Source of the DNA: an uncultured Pelagibacteraceae bacterium
Lineage (GTDB): Bacteria; Pseudomonadota; Alphaproteobacteria; Pelagibacterales; Pelagibacteraceae
DNA: 64,000 nucleotides
Reading direction: 5' to 3'
NCBI GenBank assembly: GCA_902542235.1
Contig: CACBTT010000008.1
Location: 1 to 64,000, forward strand
Part shown: in pieces, positions 61,275 to 64,000 of the stretch
How the letters are laid out: each line of letters opens with the position of its first letter
Numbering within the stretch: position 1 is the stretch's first letter
The notes under the pieces: model-generated
Databases searched by the model: none
What the model was told of the DNA's origin: nothing
What the model saw: only the letters and a program-made list of their open reading frames with translations
Program-made: the position numbers and the translations under genes

Positions 61275-62276
61275 TGAAAAATTACAAGGATGATTTTATC
61301 CAATCAATTGGAAATACTCCTTTAATAAAACTAAAAGCTGCATCTGAAATAACTGGTTGTAATATTTATGGTAAAGCCGAATATTTAAATCCTGGCGGAT
61401 CGGTAAAAGACAGAGCAGCTCTCGCTTTAATAAGAGATGCTGAACAAAAAAAATTAATATCTAAAGGTGGAATAATTGTAGAGGGAACTGCAGGAAATAC
61501 TGGTATTGGTTTATGCCTTATTGGAAATTCACTAGGTTACAAAACGATTATTGTAATGAACGATAATCAAACTCAAGAAAAAAAAGATACATTAAGAAAT
61601 ATTGGTGCAGATTTAAAATTAGTTCCACCAAAACCTTATAAAGATGAAAATAACTTTGTTAAAGTTGCTTCTAGAATGGCTGAAGAGCTAAAAAGTTCAA
61701 ATAATCACGGAGTTGTTTGGGCAAATCAATTTGATAATACCGCAAATTCAAAAGGTCATTACACTACAACGGGTCCTGAGATATGGGAGCAGACAGAAGG
61801 TAAAGTTGATGGATTTGTGTGTTCTTCTGGAACTGGAGGAACTATTGGTGGAGTGAGTAGTTTTTTAAAAGAAAAAAATAAAGATATACAAATTTATCTA
61901 TCAGATCCAAAAGGATCCTCTCTTTACAATCACATTGAAAAAGGCGAGTTAAAAGCTGAAGGTGGATCAATAACTGAAGGCATTGGATCCAGCAGAGTAA
62001 CTGCTAATTTTGCAGAAGCAAAAAATAGATGGAGCCTTTTCAATTGAAGATAAAGAGTCTTTGACAATACTATATGATTTAATCAAAAATGAGGGTTTAA
62101 GTCTTGGAACAAGTTGTGGAGTAAATATCGCAGGTGCAATAAGATTAGGGAAAAAACTAGGACCAGGAAAAACTATTGTCACTATTCTTTGCGACAAATC
62201 AGACAGATACAACTCAAAGATGTTTAATAAACCTTTTTTAATTGAAAAAGGTTTGCCTTATCCTGATTGGATATAA
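61274..62276 (+). pseudogene. cysK: Cysteine synthase, interrupted by a one-base frameshift
   Basis: This PLP-dependent O-acetylserine sulfhydrylase would be 333 residues if one base were removed. The first part, 61274 to about 62025, has SIGNTPLIKLKAASEITG, LNPGGSVKDRAALALIRDA with the PLP lysine, VEGTAGNTGIGLCLIGNS and CSSGTGGTIGGVSSF. The frame then shifts at a run of six A residues (62020-62025) after NFAEAK. In the original frame it ends soon at 62047. In the +1 frame it continues IDGAFSIEDKESLTILYDL to PYPDWI at 62276, the expected C-terminus. A sequencing or assembly error, a true inactivating mutation, or slippage at the A-run are all possible. Coupled to cysE upstream. Confidence 0.88.
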
Positions 62277-62358
62277 TCACGCATATCAGCACTGTAATAA
62301 AACCATTACAATTTCTACTTATAATAAATAATAATAATAAAAAAATTAAGGAAATTTT

Positions 62359-62733
62359 ATGGACGCAAAAGAAGTAGTTAAAAAAGGATATGAACTTTTT
62401 GGCAAAGGAGATATGGAGGGATTTATGGAAATGGTACATGATGATATCACTTGGATTTATCCTGGGGATAAGCATCCAATGTCAGGAACTCATAAAGGCA
62501 AAGAGGCATATATGAAAACCATGATGCAAGTTCCAAATCTTTGGAGTAATTTTTCAGTAACCCCTGATATGATGATTAGTGAAGGGAATAAAGTGTTTGT
62601 TAAAGCAACTGCCAAGGCAGATGGCATGGATACTATTTTTGGTCATTATTTTGAAGTAGGCGATGATGGTAAACTGACATTGTTTATTGCGTTTGACGAC
62701 ACACTAAGCATGTTCAATGCAATTAAGAAGTAA
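62359..62733 (+). CDS. SnoaL-like / NTF2-fold protein
   Basis: This soluble 124-residue protein begins MDAKEVVKKGYELFGKGDME and continues GFMEMVHDDITWIYPGDKHP, the usual start of a single NTF2-like domain. HYFEVGDDGKLTLFIAFDDT completes the fold. An AAGGAAA ribosome site precedes the ATG. It is the first of five small genes with gaps of 6-24 bases reading to the right edge. Function unknown; such proteins often act on or bind small organic molecules. Confidence 0.87.
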   Translation: MDAKEVVKKGYELFGKGDMEGFMEMVHDDITWIYPGDKHPMSGTHKGKEAYMKTMMQVPNLWSNFSVTPDMMISEGNKVFVKATAKADGMDTIFGHYFEVGDDGKLTLFIAFDDTLSMFNAIKK

Positions 62734-62739
62734 GAGTTT

Positions 62740-63138
62740 ATGAAAAAAACAATTTTAGTATTAGTATTAAGTTTATTTACAGCCAATGTTTACGCAGATA
62801 GCCATGTAAAGAGAATTATATCAACAAGTCAAACAGGAATGGGAAATGATATTGTATACCCTAATGGAAAAGCAAAGATAACAGCTTTTGAATTTACTGT
62901 ACCTGTAGGAGCTCCAGTAACTCCTCACACGCACTCATTTCCAGTTCTAATTATGATCCAGCAAGGTGAAATTGAATTAATTCATGAAGGAAAAACCCAA
63001 GTATTCAAAGCTGGTGATGCATTTGTTGAAGATGTTGGAATTGTACACGAATCGAAAAATATTGGAAATGTTCCAGTTAAAGCGATTGTAGTTGCAATTG
63101 GAGTTGAAGGTCAGAAAATTATGACTCCAGTAAAATAG
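62740..63138 (+). CDS. Secreted cupin-domain protein
   Basis: This 132-residue protein has a signal peptide (ILVLVLSLFTANVYADSH) and one cupin domain. The first cupin motif is PVTPHTHSFPVLIMIQQGEI (residues about 61-80) with two histidines; the second is AGDAFVEDVGIVHESKNIGN with another histidine. The protein is probably a metal-binding periplasmic cupin. It follows the SnoaL-like gene by six bases. No substrate can be inferred. Confidence 0.87.
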   Translation: MKKTILVLVLSLFTANVYADSHVKRIISTSQTGMGNDIVYPNGKAKITAFEFTVPVGAPVTPHTHSFPVLIMIQQGEIELIHEGKTQVFKAGDAFVEDVGIVHESKNIGNVPVKAIVVAIGVEGQKIMTPVK

Positions 63139-63162
63139 AAAAGTAAATAGAAAGGATAAATT

Positions 63163-63453
63163 ATGGAAACAGAAACATTAGTCGTAGCTCACCTTAAAGA
63201 AGGGATGCTAGAAAAGTTTATGGGCTTTATGCAATCGGATGCTGGTATGGCAGAGAGATCGAAAGTTGCAAATGTATCAAAAACAATTGGAACAGTTGCA
63301 CCTGACAAAAAAACAGTAATGTTTAAAATTTTTGTGACCGATAAAGCTGCCCTTAAAGCTTTTATAGATGGAAGCAATCCAGTATCAGCTCCAGTTATGA
63401 AAGAAGTTATGGAAAGTTACAGTGTCTACGAATTAAATAAAGTAGATATGTAA
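63163..63453 (+). CDS. Small unknown protein, possibly a dimeric alpha/beta-barrel (96 residues)
   Basis: This soluble 96-residue protein begins METETLVVAHLKEGMLEKFM and includes VSKTIGTVAPDKKTVMFKIF. The order strand-helix-strand-strand-helix, with a short first strand, resembles small ferredoxin-like alpha/beta-barrel proteins such as antibiotic-monooxygenase-type domains. This is a fold guess only. An AGAAAGGA ribosome site precedes it, and it lies between the cupin and DUF1330 genes. Confidence 0.75.
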   Translation: METETLVVAHLKEGMLEKFMGFMQSDAGMAERSKVANVSKTIGTVAPDKKTVMFKIFVTDKAALKAFIDGSNPVSAPVMKEVMESYSVYELNKVDM

Positions 63454-63476
63454 TAATTTTTGTAATAAGGTTTGTA

Positions 63477-63767
63477 ATGCCTTCAGGATATATCATATTA
63501 AATATTAATGTGTTAAATCCTGAAAATTACAAAGAGTATTTGGAAAAAGCTCCTCCAACTGCTCAAATGTTTGGTGGTGAATACATAATAAGAGGTGGCG
63601 AAAATAAAGTCATTGAAGGTGAGTGGCAATATCCAAGAACTGTTGTAATTAAATTCCCATCTTATGAAAAAGTTTTTGAGTGGTACAATTCAGAAATATA
63701 TAAACCTATCAGACAAATTAGATTAGATAATACAGTATCAAATACATTAATAATTAAAGGAGCATAA
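63477..63767 (+). CDS. DUF1330 family protein
   Basis: The protein has 96 residues. GYIILNINVLNPENYKEYLE, then PTAQMFGGEYIIRGGE and KVIEGEWQYPRTVVIKFPSY match the DUF1330 pattern of a small dimeric ferredoxin-like fold, with the conserved Y-x-E-Y near the start and the E-G-x-W-x-P-x-x-x-V-I segment. The family has no firmly known activity. It is 24 bases after its neighbour and 12 bases before the next gene. Confidence 0.9.
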   Translation: MPSGYIILNINVLNPENYKEYLEKAPPTAQMFGGEYIIRGGENKVIEGEWQYPRTVVIKFPSYEKVFEWYNSEIYKPIRQIRLDNTVSNTLIIKGA

Positions 63768-63778
63768 AGGAGAAAAAA

Positions 63779-64000
63779 ATGTCAATATTAGAGAAATATA
63801 GTGCTGCAATTAAAAATAAAGATGAAGCAACAATGAACGAACTTTTGCACGATGATTTTAAATTCACAATGCATAAATCAGGGAGTGTTTTAACTAAAGG
63901 TGATGTTATCAAATGGGCAATGAGTGGTGATATTAAGCAAGATAAAACTAGAATTGTTTATGAAAATGATGAAGTTGGTATTCACCATGCGTTTGTAACA
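63779..64000 (+). CDS. SnoaL-like / NTF2-fold protein, N-terminal 74 residues (cut by window edge)
   Basis: A strong AAGGAG ribosome site sits seven bases before the ATG at 63779, and the frame stays open to the last base. The visible part starts MSILEKYSAAIKNKDEATMN and continues ELLHDDFKFTMHKSGSVLTK, a typical NTF2/SnoaL-like beginning with the helical start and HDDF strand. It resembles the first gene of this operon in fold. The rest lies outside the window. Confidence 0.82.
   Translation, partial: MSILEKYSAAIKNKDEATMNELLHDDFKFTMHKSGSVLTKGDVIKWAMSGDIKQDKTRIVYENDEVGIHHAFVT

Noticed and set aside
1-64000. CRISPR arrays, insertion sequences, prophage, tRNA and rRNA genes
   Set aside because: No regularly spaced repeats, transposase or integrase frames, tRNA-like sequences or rRNA segments were noticed; intergenic gaps are too short to hide most of these.

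Overview
The window looks like a SAR11 / Candidatus Pelagibacter (Alphaproteobacteria) genome segment. The DNA is very AT-rich and genes are packed with gaps of a few bases or with overlaps. Several marker loci fit this group: an aprMBA sulfite-oxidation operon, a TPP-riboswitch-controlled thiV-type transporter, taurine (tauABC) and OpuAC-type uptake systems, and glucosylglycerate-type osmolyte genes. No rRNA, tRNA, insertion sequence, prophage or CRISPR array was seen.

Layout. 1-7.4 kb: sulfonate desulfonation and sulfite handling (xsc, truncated at the left edge; suyAB; a TauE/SafE permease; aprMBA with an unknown 116-aa protein and a possible 48-aa membrane peptide). 7.5-12.8 kb: a tightly overlapping minus-strand operon (metC-like, MFS carrier, pabB/pabA/pabC-like genes, HIT protein). 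12.8-20.2 kb: housekeeping genes (a 27-aa basic peptide, mnmA, a DUF3553 protein, a cysQ-like phosphatase, recX, an ABA4-like membrane protein, a rhodanese, bcp, amt, HU, rseP). 20.2-26.9 kb: thiV with its riboswitch, then a minus-strand run of cytochromes c, DUF4396, an ABC exporter, two small membrane proteins and a second TauE-like permease, with a divergent cytochrome b561/thioredoxin-like pair. 26.9-33.4 kb: taurine uptake and deamination (ald, an omega-aminotransferase, tauABC). 33.4-37.7 kb: an Fbp/Afu-type ABC importer. 37.8-45.9 kb: more sulfonate-type enzymes (ComC-like dehydrogenase, Pta, HpsN-like dehydrogenase), a duplicated-domain regulator, a BASS transporter and an OpuA-like permease plus binding protein. 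45.9-54.0 kb: a little-known cluster of two double-NTF2-fold proteins, a bicupin and a MetE-core protein, followed by a sugar-type ABC importer and a HAD-like protein lacking the catalytic aspartates. 54-58.6 kb: exporters, an Asp/Glu racemase and osmolyte synthesis. 58.6-62.3 kb: a methyltransferase, a peroxiredoxin, a persulfide dioxygenase, cysE and a frameshifted cysK. 62.3-64 kb: an operon of five small proteins, the last one cut by the right edge.

Together the genes suggest a near-complete route for marine sulfonates. Taurine would enter by TauABC and be transaminated to sulfoacetaldehyde, with Ald recycling alanine. Xsc would release sulfite and acetyl phosphate, and Pta would make acetyl-CoA. 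Dihydroxypropanesulfonate and sulfolactate would pass through HpsN- and ComC-like dehydrogenases to SuyAB, giving pyruvate and sulfite. Sulfite could then be exported by TauE-like permeases or oxidised by AprBA with AprM. Substrate assignments rest on family resemblance and context, not on experiment.
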